Shown: positions 1 to 8,993, numbered from the stretch's first letter. The stretch is 64,000 nt of DNA from Bacteroidia bacterium Ga0077558 (GCA_001464625.1 LNFJ01000062.1:1-64000); one strand, 5' to 3'. Numbers and translations are program-made. Notes: generated by a model from the sequence alone, not told the origin.

Positions 1-540
1 ACAGCACAAATAGATGGCGGCGGACATGAAAGAGGAATGAGAAGCGGCACATTAAATGTACCCGGCATTGTTGGATTCGGTAAAGCCTGTGAAATTTGTC
101 TGAATGAAATGGAAGAAGAAACAGCAAGGATCAGTAAACTGAGAGATAAATTGCAAACAGAATTATTGAAAGTAGAAGAATCTTATTTGAATGGAGACAT
201 CAATCATAAATTACCTCATGTAACAAACATTTCTTTCAAATATGTGGAAGGAGAAGGGTTGATGATGGGATTCAATAAGAACATTGCCGTTTCATCAGGC
301 TCTGCTTGTACCTCTGCATCATTAGAACCATCTTATGTTTTAAAAGCATTAGGCCTGGGTGATGATCTGGCACATAGTTCGCTTCGTTTTGGATTAGGAC
401 GTTTTACAACGGAAGAGCAAATTGATTATACAGTAGAACAGGTAACCAACACAGTGAACAAATTAAGAGAAATGAGTCCTCTATGGGAAATGTATAAAGA
501 AGGAATTGATTTGAATACGATTGAATGGGCACATCACTAA
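1..540 (+). CDS. iscS: cysteine desulfurase, C-terminal part (5' end outside window)
   Basis: Pyridoxal-phosphate enzyme that takes sulfur from cysteine and passes it, as a persulfide, to the IscU scaffold. The reading frame is open from base 1, so the N-terminal half with the PLP lysine lies upstream of the window. Visible family landmarks are [12 protein letters not shown] near the start and the mobile active-site loop [10 protein letters not shown], whose cysteine (codon about 307-309) carries the persulfide. The gene is followed by iscU and an A-type carrier, the usual ISC order. The family is clear. IscS rather than a SufS-type enzyme is inferred from the loop sequence and the neighbours. 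Confidence 0.95.
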   Translation, partial: TAQIDGGGHERGMRSGTLNVPGIVGFGKACEICLNEMEEETARISKLRDKLQTELLKVEESYLNGDINHKLPHVTNISFKYVEGEGLMMGFNKNIAVSSGSACTSASLEPSYVLKALGLGDDLAHSSLRFGLGRFTTEEQIDYTVEQVTNTVNKLREMSPLWEMYKEGIDLNTIEWAHH

Positions 541-552
541 TTTGGAAATGTT

Positions 553-626
553 ACGATTTGAAAATTTGGAGATGATTTTCAAACCGGTTTAAATATCATC
601 TCCAAATCAACAAATTTTCAAATCGT
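553..626. repeat. imperfect inverted repeat upstream of iscU
   Basis: The left arm at 553-576 (ACGATTTGAAAATTTGGAG...) is the reverse complement of the right arm at 595-626, except that the right arm carries an extra 8 bases. The spacer is about 18 bp and contains AAACCGGTTT. The arms are built from ATTTGAAAATTTG-like words. The repeat fills the iscS-iscU gap and could form a long hairpin in the mRNA. It is not a classical terminator because no T run follows. Confidence 0.6.
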
Positions 627-640
627 TAAATTATAATAAT

Positions 641-1060
641 ATGTCATACTCAGATAAATTGATAGACCATTACCAGAACCCTAAGAACGTAGGAACACTG
701 GATAAAAGCAAAACAAATGTAGGAACGGGCCTTGTTGGTGCACCAGAGTGTGGCGACGTAATGCGCCTGCAAATTGAAGTAGATGAAGCTACCGGCATTA
801 TTAAAGATGCTAAATTCAAAACATTTGGATGTGGCTCTGCTATTGCTTCTTCTTCATTGGCTACAGAATGGCTGAAAGGCAAATCTGTGGATGAAGCTGT
901 AACAATTGATAATATGGCTATCGTAGAAGAATTAAATCTTCCGCCTGTAAAAATTCACTGTTCAGTTTTGGCAGAAGATGCCATTAAAGCAGCAATCAAT
1001 GATTACCGCCAAAAAAATGGTTTGGAAACATTGAAGTTTGAAGAAAGTGTAATTCATTAA
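641..1060 (+). CDS. iscU: Fe-S cluster assembly scaffold IscU
   Basis: Scaffold protein on which [2Fe-2S] clusters are built from IscS-derived sulfur before transfer to apoproteins. The 139-residue product has the family length. It shows the three ligand cysteines in context, C37 (PECGD, with D39), C64 (GCGSA) and C107 (IHCSVLAEDA, preceded by H106). The LPPVK motif at about 100-104 is the one recognised by HscA-type chaperones. It lies 100 bp downstream of iscS and 90 bp upstream of the A-type carrier. No hscBA or ferredoxin gene is seen nearby. Confidence 0.97.
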   Translation: MSYSDKLIDHYQNPKNVGTLDKSKTNVGTGLVGAPECGDVMRLQIEVDEATGIIKDAKFKTFGCGSAIASSSLATEWLKGKSVDEAVTIDNMAIVEELNLPPVKIHCSVLAEDAIKAAINDYRQKNGLETLKFEESVIH

Positions 1061-1070
1061 GAAAGCCTTG

Positions 1071-1148
1071 AGCTGATAGCTATGAGCTGCGAGACTTTGG
1101 TTTGAATGTTTCGGCTCGAGGCTCGAAGCTCATAACTCAAAGTCAGAA
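1071..1148. repeat. AGCTC-word repeat upstream of iscA
   Basis: The whole iscU-iscA gap is built from variants of agct(c/g)-words such as GAGCTGATAGCTATGAGCTG and GGCTCGAGGCTCGAAGCTC. The 11-mer AGCTCATAACT at 1127-1137 recurs in the lspA upstream region (7713-7748). No gene or terminator accounts for it. Confidence 0.6.
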
Positions 1149-1150
1149 GT

Positions 1151-1504
1151 ATGAGTGTAGCATTAGATAACGCAATATATGTAAGCGATAAGGCAAAAGC
1201 AAAAGTAGCACAGCTATTGGCAGATGCTGGCGTGGCAGACGATCCTTCTTACTTTCTCCGGGTGGGTGTAGTGGGTGGAGGTTGCTCTGGCCTTAGTTAC
1301 AAATTGGATTTTGATAATGAGCAAAAACCAATGGATCAGTCTTTTGAAGACAATGGCGTAAAGGTGGTAACTGACTTAAAAAGCTTTTTGTACCTGGTAA
1401 ACACCACACTGGATTTTTCGGATGGCTTAAATGGTAAAGGGTTTTATTTTAGTAACCCCAATGCCAGCAGAACCTGTGGTTGTGGCGAAAGTTTCGCTGT
1501 TTAA
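1151..1504 (+). CDS. iscA: A-type iron-sulfur carrier (HesB/IscA family)
   Basis: Carrier that accepts Fe-S clusters from the scaffold and delivers them to target enzymes. The 117-residue product has the three family cysteines: C45 in GGGCSGLSY, and C109 and C111 in the C-terminal TCGCGE motif. It is the last of three isc genes on this strand and is followed by a hairpin terminator at 1532. The symbol is assigned from position; IscA, ErpA and SufA cannot be told apart from sequence alone. Confidence 0.93.
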   Translation: MSVALDNAIYVSDKAKAKVAQLLADAGVADDPSYFLRVGVVGGGCSGLSYKLDFDNEQKPMDQSFEDNGVKVVTDLKSFLYLVNTTLDFSDGLNGKGFYFSNPNASRTCGCGESFAV

Positions 1505-1531
1505 TAGATTAAATCCCAAAATGAAATATTG

Positions 1532-1556
1532 AATCCCCGTAATCGGGGATTTTTTA
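1532..1556 (+). terminator. rho-independent terminator after iscA
   Basis: The stem AATCCCCG / CGGGGATT has a TAAT loop and is followed by TTTTTT. It ends the isc gene group. Confidence 0.8.
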
Positions 1557-1614
1557 ATTATATAGCCCGGAAGAACCATAAAAAATGAAAAGTTACTTTA
1601 CAGCAACACTTCAA

Positions 1615-1648
1615 CCTTGTGCCTTGTACCTTTTTATTACTTATTTTG
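1615..1648 (+). promoter_or_regulatory. CTTGTGC word repeat plus -7-like box upstream of gldF
   Basis: CCTTGTGCCTTGTACCTT (1615-1632) is a tandem of CCTTGTGC/A words. It is followed by TTATTTTG (1641-1648), one mismatch from TAnnTTTG. TTG at 1617-1619 would be a -33 element with a 21-bp spacer. The same word, followed by a perfect box, precedes terC at 4120-4150. A TTG in this repeat could be misread as the gldF start. Confidence 0.5.
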
Positions 1649-1658
1649 CAGCACTTCT

Positions 1659-2378
1659 ATGTGGTCCGTTTGTAAAAAAGAGCTTCGTCAATTTTTTAGC
1701 AGCCTTACCGGCTATATTGCCATTACCGTTTTTTTACTGGTAAACGGCTTAGTACTTTTTGTTTTTGATGAAAACATCTTTGATTTTGGATATGCTACAT
1801 TAGATCGTTTCTTTCAATTAGCTCCGTGGATACTGTTGCTGTTGATACCTGCCATTACCATGCGCAGCTTTGCCGAAGAATTTAAAACAGGTACCTACGA
1901 AATATTACAAACCCGTCCGCTTAGCCGCTGGCAAATAATTGTTGGCAAATACTTCGGCAGCTTATTAGTAGTGCTGATAGCATTGCTTCCAACCATAATT
2001 TATATCGTTTCTATTCAACGTCTTTCTTCGAACGAAGGGCTTGATATGGGAGCTACTATTGGTTCCTATATTGGTCTTTTCTTTTTGGCGGCAGTTTTTA
2101 CGGCTATTAGTATTTGCAGCAGCAGTTTTACCAATAATGCAGTGGTTGCTTTTATAGTCAGTCTTATTGGTTGTGCCTTGCTCTATTATGGTTTTAGTGC
2201 CATCAGTCGCTTGCCGGCATTGGCTAATGGTGCTGATTACTATGTAGAAATGATTGGTATTGATTTTCATTACCGGAGTATCAGCCGTGGATTAATTGAT
2301 ACAAGGGATGTTGTTTACTTTCTTTCGGTAATATTTCTTTTTTTAGCCATCACCAGCCGAAACTTATTAAAAAGATAG
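1659..2378 (+). CDS. gldF: gliding-motility ABC transporter permease GldF
   Basis: Membrane permease of the GldA-GldF-GldG ABC transporter, required for gliding in Flavobacterium and widespread in Bacteroidetes. The protein, about 239 residues from ATG 1659 (MWSVCKKELRQF), has about six hydrophobic segments and the ABC-2 motif FKTGTYEILQTRPLS. A longer TTG start at 1617 would lie inside an upstream word repeat and is rejected. gldG starts one base after its stop, so the two are co-translated. The ATPase gldA is not in the window; in Flavobacterium too it is encoded elsewhere. Confidence 0.9.
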   Translation: MWSVCKKELRQFFSSLTGYIAITVFLLVNGLVLFVFDENIFDFGYATLDRFFQLAPWILLLLIPAITMRSFAEEFKTGTYEILQTRPLSRWQIIVGKYFGSLLVVLIALLPTIIYIVSIQRLSSNEGLDMGATIGSYIGLFFLAAVFTAISICSSSFTNNAVVAFIVSLIGCALLYYGFSAISRLPALANGADYYVEMIGIDFHYRSISRGLIDTRDVVYFLSVIFLFLAITSRNLLKR

Positions 2379-2379
2379 T

Positions 2380-4110
2380 ATGGGGAACCTGGTAAATAAA
2401 ATTGTTGCTTCAAAATTCTGGTGGGTAATATTGCTGGTTATTTTGCTGGCGGTTAATTACCTCGCCTCTTCTTTTCATGCCCGGTTCGATCTCACCAAGG
2501 AAAAAAGATATACCCTAACCAAAGCAACAAAAGATTTATTGAGAGGATTAGATAGTGATGTGCAGATAGATGTTTTTTTGAAAGGGGATTTTCCGGCGAA
2601 ATTTCGAAAACTTACAAATAGTGTTAGTGAATTTTTAGGGTTATTAAAAGAGTCAAATAGTTCAAAAATAAACTACACGTTTACTTCTCCTTTGGACGAA
2701 ATACCTGAAGCGAATGGAAGAAAGTATGCTGACACGATAGAAAGTATGGGTGGATTTTATATCAATTTAAAATCTCAGCTAAAAGAAAGTGAAAGCAGTA
2801 GCATTGTATATCCCTATGCTTTGATCAAGTATAAAGGGAAAACTGAACTCGTAACCTTATTTTCTGTACCGGCAATATCTTCTCCGACCAATGATTTACC
2901 GGAAAAAGTAATCAATAGCGCAGAAGCTTTATTGGAATACCAGTTTGCGAAAACACTGGATAAAATGACGGAAGAGAAAGCTCCGGCTATAATCTATGCA
3001 ACTGGTAATGGACAACCAACGGACTATCGGGTGTATGATATTGAACAAACTCTAACTCAGGATTATCGCTTTGGCCCTGTTGATATTTCAAAGAACCAGA
3101 TTCCTGGTGAAGCAGATGTTTTGTTAATTGTAAAACCAACGGTTCAATTCACTGAAGAACTTAAGTTGAAGGTTGACCAATTTGTAATGCGGGGCGGAAA
3201 AGTAGTATGGTTTATTGATAACCTGATTGCAGAGCAGGACAGCCTTCGCTTTACCACAGAAACCATTGCATTTGACAGAGATTTAAATATTACAGACCAG
3301 CTGTTTCGCTATGGAGTTCGCATCAATCCTGATCTTGTAATGAGTTTGGATTGTGATTACATGCCCTTTGCTGTTGGAGGCACGCAGGAAAATCCCCAGT
3401 TTGAGTTTTTAAAATGGAATTATTATCCATTATTTGGTTCTCCTAACAATAATCCTGTTACTAAGAATATGGGATTAGTAATGGGGCGGTTTGTCAATTC
3501 TATTGATACCATCGCAACACCCGGTATTACCAAAACTGTTTTATTGTCATCATCACCCAATTCAAGAATTATCAGTACTCCTGCCTTAATAAGTTTGAAT
3601 GAAAATAAAAATGCGCCGCAGGATGCTAAGTTCACAAGGAATAATATTCCTGTAGCCATGCTGCTGGAAGGGAAGTTTACCTCTTTATTCAGAAACAAAA
3701 TTTCTAAGTCCCAGCTTGATAGCCTTGCCGGCTATGGCATTCCTTTTATGGAGATGAACAAAGAACCTGGTAAGATGATTGTGGTGGGGGATGGTGATAT
3801 CCTATTGAATGAGGTATCGCCCAAAGAAGGGCCATTAAGAATGGGTACTAATTTTTACACGATGGGGTCGCAGTATGAGTATCAATTTGCCAACAAAGAG
3901 TTTTTACTAAACTGCATTGAATACCTGGTAAATAAACCGGGAATTATTGAAACCCGGAACAAAGACATAGTTCTTCGCTTATTGGATTCTCAAAAAGTAA
4001 AAGCACAAAAAAGCACCTGGCAGTTTATGAATATCGCTTTACCAATTTTACTGGTATTGCTTGTTGGCTGGATTTATCAGCAGGTAAGAAAAAGAAAATA
4101 TGCGGCATAG
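2380..4110 (+). CDS. gldG: gliding-motility ABC transporter protein GldG
   Basis: Partner of GldF in the gliding-associated ABC transporter. The 576-residue protein has an N-terminal membrane anchor at about 13-32, then the GldG start of the periplasmic region (FDLTKEKRYTLTKATKDLL), a long extracytoplasmic domain of the ABC-type 'uncharacterised' class, and a single C-terminal membrane helix (about 550-570) ending in a basic tail. The translational coupling to gldF (1-bp gap) supports the call. Whether this organism glides cannot be told; these genes also occur in non-gliding relatives. Confidence 0.9.
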   Translation: MGNLVNKIVASKFWWVILLVILLAVNYLASSFHARFDLTKEKRYTLTKATKDLLRGLDSDVQIDVFLKGDFPAKFRKLTNSVSEFLGLLKESNSSKINYTFTSPLDEIPEANGRKYADTIESMGGFYINLKSQLKESESSSIVYPYALIKYKGKTELVTLFSVPAISSPTNDLPEKVINSAEALLEYQFAKTLDKMTEEKAPAIIYATGNGQPTDYRVYDIEQTLTQDYRFGPVDISKNQIPGEADVLLIVKPTVQFTEELKLKVDQFVMRGGKVVWFIDNLIAEQDSLRFTTETIAFDRDLNITDQLFRYGVRINPDLVMSLDCDYMPFAVGGTQENPQFEFLKWNYYPLFGSPNNNPVTKNMGLVMGRFVNSIDTIATPGITKTVLLSSSPNSRIISTPALISLNENKNAPQDAKFTRNNIPVAMLLEGKFTSLFRNKISKSQLDSLAGYGIPFMEMNKEPGKMIVVGDGDILLNEVSPKEGPLRMGTNFYTMGSQYEYQFANKEFLLNCIEYLVNKPGIIETRNKDIVLRLLDSQKVKAQKSTWQFMNIALPILLVLLVGWIYQQVRKRKYAA

Positions 4111-4119
4111 GCTCTGAAT

Positions 4120-4150
4120 CTTGTGCCTTGTGCCTTCCTCGTTATCTTTG
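4120..4150 (+). promoter_or_regulatory. word-repeat promoter of terC
   Basis: CTTGTGCCTTGTGCCTT (4120-4136) is followed by TATCTTTG (4143-4150), a perfect TAnnTTTG -7 box. TTG at 4121-4123 gives a 19-bp spacer, the usual Bacteroidetes distance. ATG follows 22 bp after the box. Confidence 0.65.
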
Positions 4151-4172
4151 CACTCTTATTTAAATACTCCCG

Positions 4173-5138
4173 ATGACAACCGATCAAGTTACGTATCTCG
4201 TTTTTGGAATTGTATTAGTGGTGGCTTTAATTTTTGACCTTGGCTTGCTTAGCAAAAAAGGCCAAAAAGTAACGATCCGCCAGGCTTTGTATCAAACCTT
4301 TTTCTGGGTTGGATTGGCTTTAGCATTCTTTGTTTTTATGTGGGTGGAAAAAGGACAAGGCCTTGCTTTGGAATACCTGAGTGCCTACTTGATGGAATGG
4401 AGCCTGAGCATCGATAACATTTTTGTTTTTATACTTATTTTCTCTGCCTTCTCTGTGAAAGAGAAAAATTATGGCCGGGTATTACTGGCCGGTATCCTGA
4501 TGGCGATTATTTTCAGAATTATTTTTATTACCGTAGGGGTGGCGTTGGTAGAAAAATTCCATTGGATATTGTACATTTTCGGAGTGTTTTTGGTGTACAC
4601 AGGATACAAAATGTTTACGGCAAGCGATGATGAAGAATTTAAGCCGGAAGAAAGTAAGATCTATAAATGGATGAAAAGAATTTTGCCATTAGTGCCACAT
4701 GATGGAGATGGTAAATATTCAGTAATAATTGACGGTAAAAAATTCTACACCAGTTTATTTGTTGTAGTAATTATGCTGGCAGCAATTGACCTTGTATTTG
4801 CATTGGATTCTATTCCTGCCGTAATGGGCATTTCAAGAGATAAATTGGTTATATACACATCTAATATTTTTGCGGTATTAGGTTTGCGTTCATTGTTTTT
4901 CCTTTTGCGTGGCGCCGTTAGCAAGTTTGATTACCTGCAACAGGGTATTGCGATCGTACTGGTATTTATCGGTATAAAAATGCTCTGTGAAAAATGGATT
5001 AACCAGGTATTGGATAAGCAAATACAGGTGGCTATTTCATTGGGAGTAATACTGGTTTGTATCTCCGGTTCAATATTTTACTCCATTTTTATGCAGAAGA
5101 AAGGTGAACCAGAGGATATTACAGATGATAGCCAATAA
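4173..5138 (+). CDS. TerC/Alx family integral membrane protein
   Basis: Polytopic membrane protein of the TerC family, linked to tellurite resistance and to manganese/metal export in some bacteria. The 321-residue sequence has eight to nine hydrophobic helices. The two conserved acidic signatures are visible, LMEWSLSIDNIFVF near 75-88 and DLVFALDSIPAVMGIS near 210-225, both thought to line the transport path. It has its own promoter but ends 12 bp before murF-alr, so read-through is likely. Substrate is not determinable. Confidence 0.9.
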   Translation: MTTDQVTYLVFGIVLVVALIFDLGLLSKKGQKVTIRQALYQTFFWVGLALAFFVFMWVEKGQGLALEYLSAYLMEWSLSIDNIFVFILIFSAFSVKEKNYGRVLLAGILMAIIFRIIFITVGVALVEKFHWILYIFGVFLVYTGYKMFTASDDEEFKPEESKIYKWMKRILPLVPHDGDGKYSVIIDGKKFYTSLFVVVIMLAAIDLVFALDSIPAVMGISRDKLVIYTSNIFAVLGLRSLFFLLRGAVSKFDYLQQGIAIVLVFIGIKMLCEKWINQVLDKQIQVAISLGVILVCISGSIFYSIFMQKKGEPEDITDDSQ

Positions 5139-5150
5139 TTTATTTAAAAT

Positions 5151-7649
5151 TTGAGTTATTCAATCAGTCATATTGCTCGTATTATCGATGCTGAAAGTAC
5201 CATTGTAAGTGATGTAGCCGTTGAACATCTTTTACTCGACAGCCGAAAAGTTTATGCTCCCTCAACCTCTTTGTTCTTTGCTATTAAAAGCCAGCTGAGA
5301 GATGGTCACCAGTTTATTCCTGAATTGTATAATAAAGGGGTAAAGAATTTTATAATAAGCGAAGCAATTGACACTTCATCTTATCCGGAAGCAAATTTTC
5401 TATTGGTGAATGATAGTTTAGTGGCGCTACAACAAATAGCAGCCTATCATCGCCAACAATTTAATGCCATGGCTGACGGCAGGCAAGTTCCTGTTATTGG
5501 CATCTCCGGAAGCAATGGAAAAACAGTAGTGAAGGAATGGCTCTATCAATTACTGCAGGAGAATTATCATATCGTACGAAGCCCTAAAAGTTATAACTCT
5601 CAAATAGGTGTGCCACTAAGTGTATGGCAGATGAATGAGCAACACACATTGGCTATTTTCGAAGCCGGTATTTCTGAACAAGGTGAAATGATCCGTTTAG
5701 AAAGAATCATCAAACCAACTATTGGAGTACTAACAAATATTGGCGAGGCACATAGCGATGGCTTTAATGATGAGGAGCATAAATTTAGAGAAAAACTGGT
5801 ATTATTTAAGAGCTGCGAAGTAATTATAGGAAGAGAAATTGATTTTAGCGGAAGAGAGGATATTGTAGAAATGCTTGGTGAAAATATAGCATTGAAAACA
5901 TGGGGACAAGGGGAAGAGAATGATTTTGTTATACAAGCAATTGATAAGGGAATCAGTGAAACTAAGATCGAAATAAAATTTAATAATTCAAGCACAAGAA
6001 TTCTAATTCCATTTACAGACGATGCTTCTGTTGAAAATGCAATAACCTGCTCGGCTGTTATGTTACAACTCGGGATTGCGGGTGATGATATTGAAAGACG
6101 AATGAAAAACCTCCATCCGGTAAATATGCGGCTGGAATTAAAAAAGGGAATTAACAACTGTTCAATAATTAACGATAGCTATAGTGCCGACCTAAGTTCA
6201 TTAAACATAGCTTTGAACTTTCTTGTTAATCAAAGTGCCGGAACAAAGAAGACGGTGATATTATCAGATTTCCTGCATAGCGGCTTGCAGGATGAAGACT
6301 TGTACGAGGAAATTGCCGACGCATTACAGAATCATTCTGTTAATCATGTTATTGGAATCGGAGAACGAATTTCAACGTTGCTGCCGATTGCTTTTGGAAG
6401 TTCAACGCTGACCCAAGAATATTTCAACACTACTGAATCTTTTGTACAACATTATCGTTTCTCAAAATTTAAAGAAGAAACAATCCTGGTAAAGGGTGCC
6501 CGGATTTTTGAGTTTGAAAAAATTGTTCCCCTGCTGGAACAAAAAGCACATCAAACTATTCTTGAAATTAATTTGAATGCACTGACCCATAACCTGAAGC
6601 AGTACCAAAAAATATTGCAACCAGCTACCAAAGTAATGGCTATGGTAAAAGCATTTGCCTATGGAAGCGGCGGTGCAGAAATAGCAGGAGTATTGCAATT
6701 TCAGAAAGTAGATTATCTGGGTGTGGCATATGCAGACGAAGGAGTGGAGCTACGAAAAGCCGGTATCACACTTCCCATAATGGTGATGAACCCGGAAGAA
6801 AATGCTTTTGAAGCAATTGTTGAGCATAATTTGGAGCCGGAAATTTATTCTTTTCAATTGTTGCATTCTTTTGATTTGTTCTTAAAAGCGCAGGCATTAC
6901 AACAATATCCTGTACATATAGAAATAGAAACAGGAATGAACCGGCTTGGTTTTTCCGTAAACGATATAGAGCAACTTGGTACTGAATTGAAGGCCACTTC
7001 ATCTTTTAACATACAAAGCTGTTTTTCTCATTTGGCCGGTAGCGAAGAAAAGGGACAAGATGCTTTTACTGAAGAGCAAGCAATAAAGTTTCAACAGGCG
7101 GCAACCCAATTGCAAGAAAGATTGGGATATAGCTTTTTAAAACATATTGCTAATTCCGCAGCAGCTATTCGCCATCCGCATTTGCATATGGATATGGTGA
7201 GATTAGGAATTGGATTGTATGGGGTGGATAGCGCAGCTACCGGTAAATTAGATTTGCAAACAGTAGCTACACTTAAATCAACTGTAGCACAATTAAAGTA
7301 TCTCAAGACCGGCGACTCGGTTAGTTATAACAGAAAGGGAGTAGTAAGTAGAGATTCTGTAATTGCTACTATTCGTATCGGTTATGCAGATGGCTATCCG
7401 AGAAGATTGGGAAATGGTGTAGGTAAGATTGCCGTAAAGGGAAAATTAGCACCGGTTATAGGAACTGTTTGCATGGATATGATAATGATCGATGTGACGG
7501 ATATTGCTGCTGTGCAGGAAGCTGATGAGGTAATTGTATTTGGTAAAGAATTATCTGTACAGCAATTGGCTGAGTGGGCCACAACCATCCCCTACGAGAT
7601 AATGACCGGTATTTCGCAACGAGTAAAACGGGTTTATTTTGAAGAATAA
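5151..7649 (+). CDS. bifunctional MurF-type ligase / alanine racemase fusion
   Basis: Fusion found in Bacteroidetes. The N-terminal half (about 1-455) resembles UDP-MurNAc-tripeptide:D-Ala-D-Ala ligase, with P-loop GISGSNGKT near 117-125. The C-terminal half (about 460-832) is alanine racemase, with PLP lysine K500 in AMVKAFAYGSG, ETGMNRLGF, and GYADGYPR carrying the catalytic tyrosine. The TTG start is the only one possible at this end because an in-frame TAA lies two codons upstream. A separate, more canonical MurF is encoded at 49751-51031. In this copy the substrate loop is SYNSQIGVP where the other has GNLNNHIGVP, so its ligase half may be regulatory or altered. It lies 12 bp after terC. 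Confidence 0.93.
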   Translation: MSYSISHIARIIDAESTIVSDVAVEHLLLDSRKVYAPSTSLFFAIKSQLRDGHQFIPELYNKGVKNFIISEAIDTSSYPEANFLLVNDSLVALQQIAAYHRQQFNAMADGRQVPVIGISGSNGKTVVKEWLYQLLQENYHIVRSPKSYNSQIGVPLSVWQMNEQHTLAIFEAGISEQGEMIRLERIIKPTIGVLTNIGEAHSDGFNDEEHKFREKLVLFKSCEVIIGREIDFSGREDIVEMLGENIALKTWGQGEENDFVIQAIDKGISETKIEIKFNNSSTRILIPFTDDASVENAITCSAVMLQLGIAGDDIERRMKNLHPVNMRLELKKGINNCSIINDSYSADLSSLNIALNFLVNQSAGTKKTVILSDFLHSGLQDEDLYEEIADALQNHSVNHVIGIGERISTLLPIAFGSSTLTQEYFNTTESFVQHYRFSKFKEETILVKGARIFEFEKIVPLLEQKAHQTILEINLNALTHNLKQYQKILQPATKVMAMVKAFAYGSGGAEIAGVLQFQKVDYLGVAYADEGVELRKAGITLPIMVMNPEENAFEAIVEHNLEPEIYSFQLLHSFDLFLKAQALQQYPVHIEIETGMNRLGFSVNDIEQLGTELKATSSFNIQSCFSHLAGSEEKGQDAFTEEQAIKFQQAATQLQERLGYSFLKHIANSAAAIRHPHLHMDMVRLGIGLYGVDSAATGKLDLQTVATLKSTVAQLKYLKTGDSVSYNRKGVVSRDSVIATIRIGYADGYPRRLGNGVGKIAVKGKLAPVIGTVCMDMIMIDVTDIAAVQEADEVIVFGKELSVQQLAEWATTIPYEIMTGISQRVKRVYFEE

Positions 7650-7712
7650 TGATAGCTTTCAGCCTGTATTTGCAAATAAACTTAATCAGTAGTTAAATTT
7701 TTACAATAGGAA

Positions 7713-7762
7713 GCAAGCTCGTAGCTCATAACTAGCAGCTCGCAGCTTTCTCCATATATTTG
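7713..7762 (+). promoter_or_regulatory. AGCTC-word repeat and perfect -7 box before lspA
   Basis: 7713-7748 is a run of agctc/agctcg words that share AGCTCATAACT with the repeat before iscA. It leads into TATATTTG at 7755-7762, a perfect TAnnTTTG match. The start codon follows only 9 bp later, so the transcript should have almost no leader. Confidence 0.6.
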
Positions 7763-7771
7763 CCCCTTATT

Positions 7772-8482
7772 ATGAAGTCAATCAAAATACGGCATGTTGC
7801 ATTTATAATCGCCGCCATCATCATTATAGACCAGGTGTTGAAAATCTGGATCAAGACAAGTCATCCAACAGGAGAGGTACTGCGGGTTGGTGGTATGGAT
7901 TGGTTCCGTCTGCACTTTATTGAAAATCCCGGTATGGCCTGGGGTTGGAAATTTGGCAATGAAACTGGTAAAATGATCCTGACCTTGTTTCGACTGGCGG
8001 CAGTAATTTTTGGAACCTGGTATCTCGGAAAAATTGTTAAGCAGAAATATAGCAAGGGCTTTATCATTTGTGCGGCACTAATATATGCCGGAGCATTAGG
8101 TAACTTAATTGATAGTATGTTTTATGGAATGATATTCGACAAAGGTCTTCGGTATGACCCGGCTATCAACGATTATATTTCTTATTCAGGTATTGCAGAA
8201 TTTTCATCCAGCGGTTATTCTTCTTTTTTACATGGTAGTGTAGTAGATATGCTGTACTTCCCTATGTTTAAAGGAACTTTCCCTTCCTGGTTTCCATGGG
8301 TAGGCGGCGAAGAGTTTGAATTTTTCAGTGCCATCTTTAATATTGCAGACATGTCCATTTCAACAGGTGTAATTACATTGTTGATTTTTCAAAAAAGATT
8401 TTTCAAAAAGCAAACGCCGGAAGAAAAACATTCAACTGTTGAAACAACTACTGATGTAAGCGACAAAATGCAGGTGCTTTAA
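7772..8482 (+). CDS. lspA: lipoprotein signal peptidase (signal peptidase II)
   Basis: Inner-membrane aspartyl protease that removes the signal peptide of prolipoproteins after lipid modification. The family motifs are visible: ENPGMAW near 51, GNLIDS, VVDML with the first catalytic Asp near 158, and FNIADMSI with the second near 192. The protein is longer than the E. coli enzyme because of an insert between NLID and VVD and a charged tail. ATG 7772 is chosen because a TTG at 7760 falls within the -7 box. Several lipoproteins in the window (gldJ, 37204, 55910, 61728) are likely substrates. Confidence 0.95.
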   Translation: MKSIKIRHVAFIIAAIIIIDQVLKIWIKTSHPTGEVLRVGGMDWFRLHFIENPGMAWGWKFGNETGKMILTLFRLAAVIFGTWYLGKIVKQKYSKGFIICAALIYAGALGNLIDSMFYGMIFDKGLRYDPAINDYISYSGIAEFSSSGYSSFLHGSVVDMLYFPMFKGTFPSWFPWVGGEEFEFFSAIFNIADMSISTGVITLLIFQKRFFKKQTPEEKHSTVETTTDVSDKMQVL

Positions 8483-8494
8483 AGTATAAAATTC

Positions 8495-8517
8495 AAAACC
8501 CCCGATTCGGGGGTTTT
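8495..8517 (+). terminator. terminator after lspA
   Basis: The perfect stem AAAACCCCC / GGGGGTTTT has a short GATTC loop and starts 13 bp after the lspA stop. Confidence 0.8.
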
Positions 8518-8637
8518 GCTTTAAGTTATAGGCTTTGTTAGCAATCATTTAATCATCACCATCTCTTTTTTGTTTCAATGTGAGTTGATAGTTAGACCAA
8601 CTTTTTTTGTCTGGACTAAAACTATACTACGTTGATA

Positions 8638-8844
8638 TTAACGGGTGTTGGCAATGTAACGTAAAGCTGCACTCATACTGGAGTCCGCCATCAGCGAAGC
8701 TCTTGCATTGTCTGCAACTCTTGTTTTGCCATTCAACACAGCTCGTAAATAAGGAGATTGATGTGATGCTTTGGCAGCAGGTTCCTGGTTTGGTCCCTTT
8801 GCCACATACGGGGAAAAGTAAAATGGTTGTGCATTACTTTTCAT
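8638..8844 (-). CDS. possible small hypothetical protein
   Basis: The 68-residue frame has a protein-like composition (Ala, Ser, Asn, Arg-rich, mostly helical C-terminus ending in SAALRYIANTR). The overlapping plus-strand frame is rich in Cys and Trp and looks like a shadow. There is no clear -7 box upstream of its ATG and I do not recognise a family. It occupies most of the 511-bp gap between lspA and fumC, which otherwise holds only the two terminators. Confidence 0.35.
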   Translation of the reverse strand: MKSNAQPFYFSPYVAKGPNQEPAAKASHQSPYLRAVLNGKTRVADNARASLMADSSMSAALRYIANTR

Positions 8845-8928
8845 GGGGTGGTTGTTTTAGTTTTAAAATGGGGTTGGATTGTTAGTATGTTAAGGTAGTG
8901 CAGTCTTACCAGCATTTGCAACTATTTA

Positions 8929-8975
8929 CCAATAAAAAGAGAGAAGAAACCGTAGTTTTTCTCTCTTTTTATTGG
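8929..8975. terminator. terminator downstream of fumC
   Basis: A perfect 15-bp inverted repeat, CCAATAAAAAGAGAG at 8929-8943 and its complement at 8961-8975, is extended inward by A/T pairs. It lies 19 bp past the fumC stop on the minus strand. Confidence 0.7.
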
Positions 8976-8993
8976 TGCTTTTACGATAAAATT

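Noticed and set aside
1617-1658. Longer gldF start (TTG)
   Set aside because: It lies in a word repeat ahead of the -7-like box. ATG 1659 gives the normal GldF N-terminus.
8607-8885. Plus-strand frame of 92 codons after lspA
   Set aside because: Rich in Cys, Trp and His with no domain. The opposite-strand frame is the more protein-like one.
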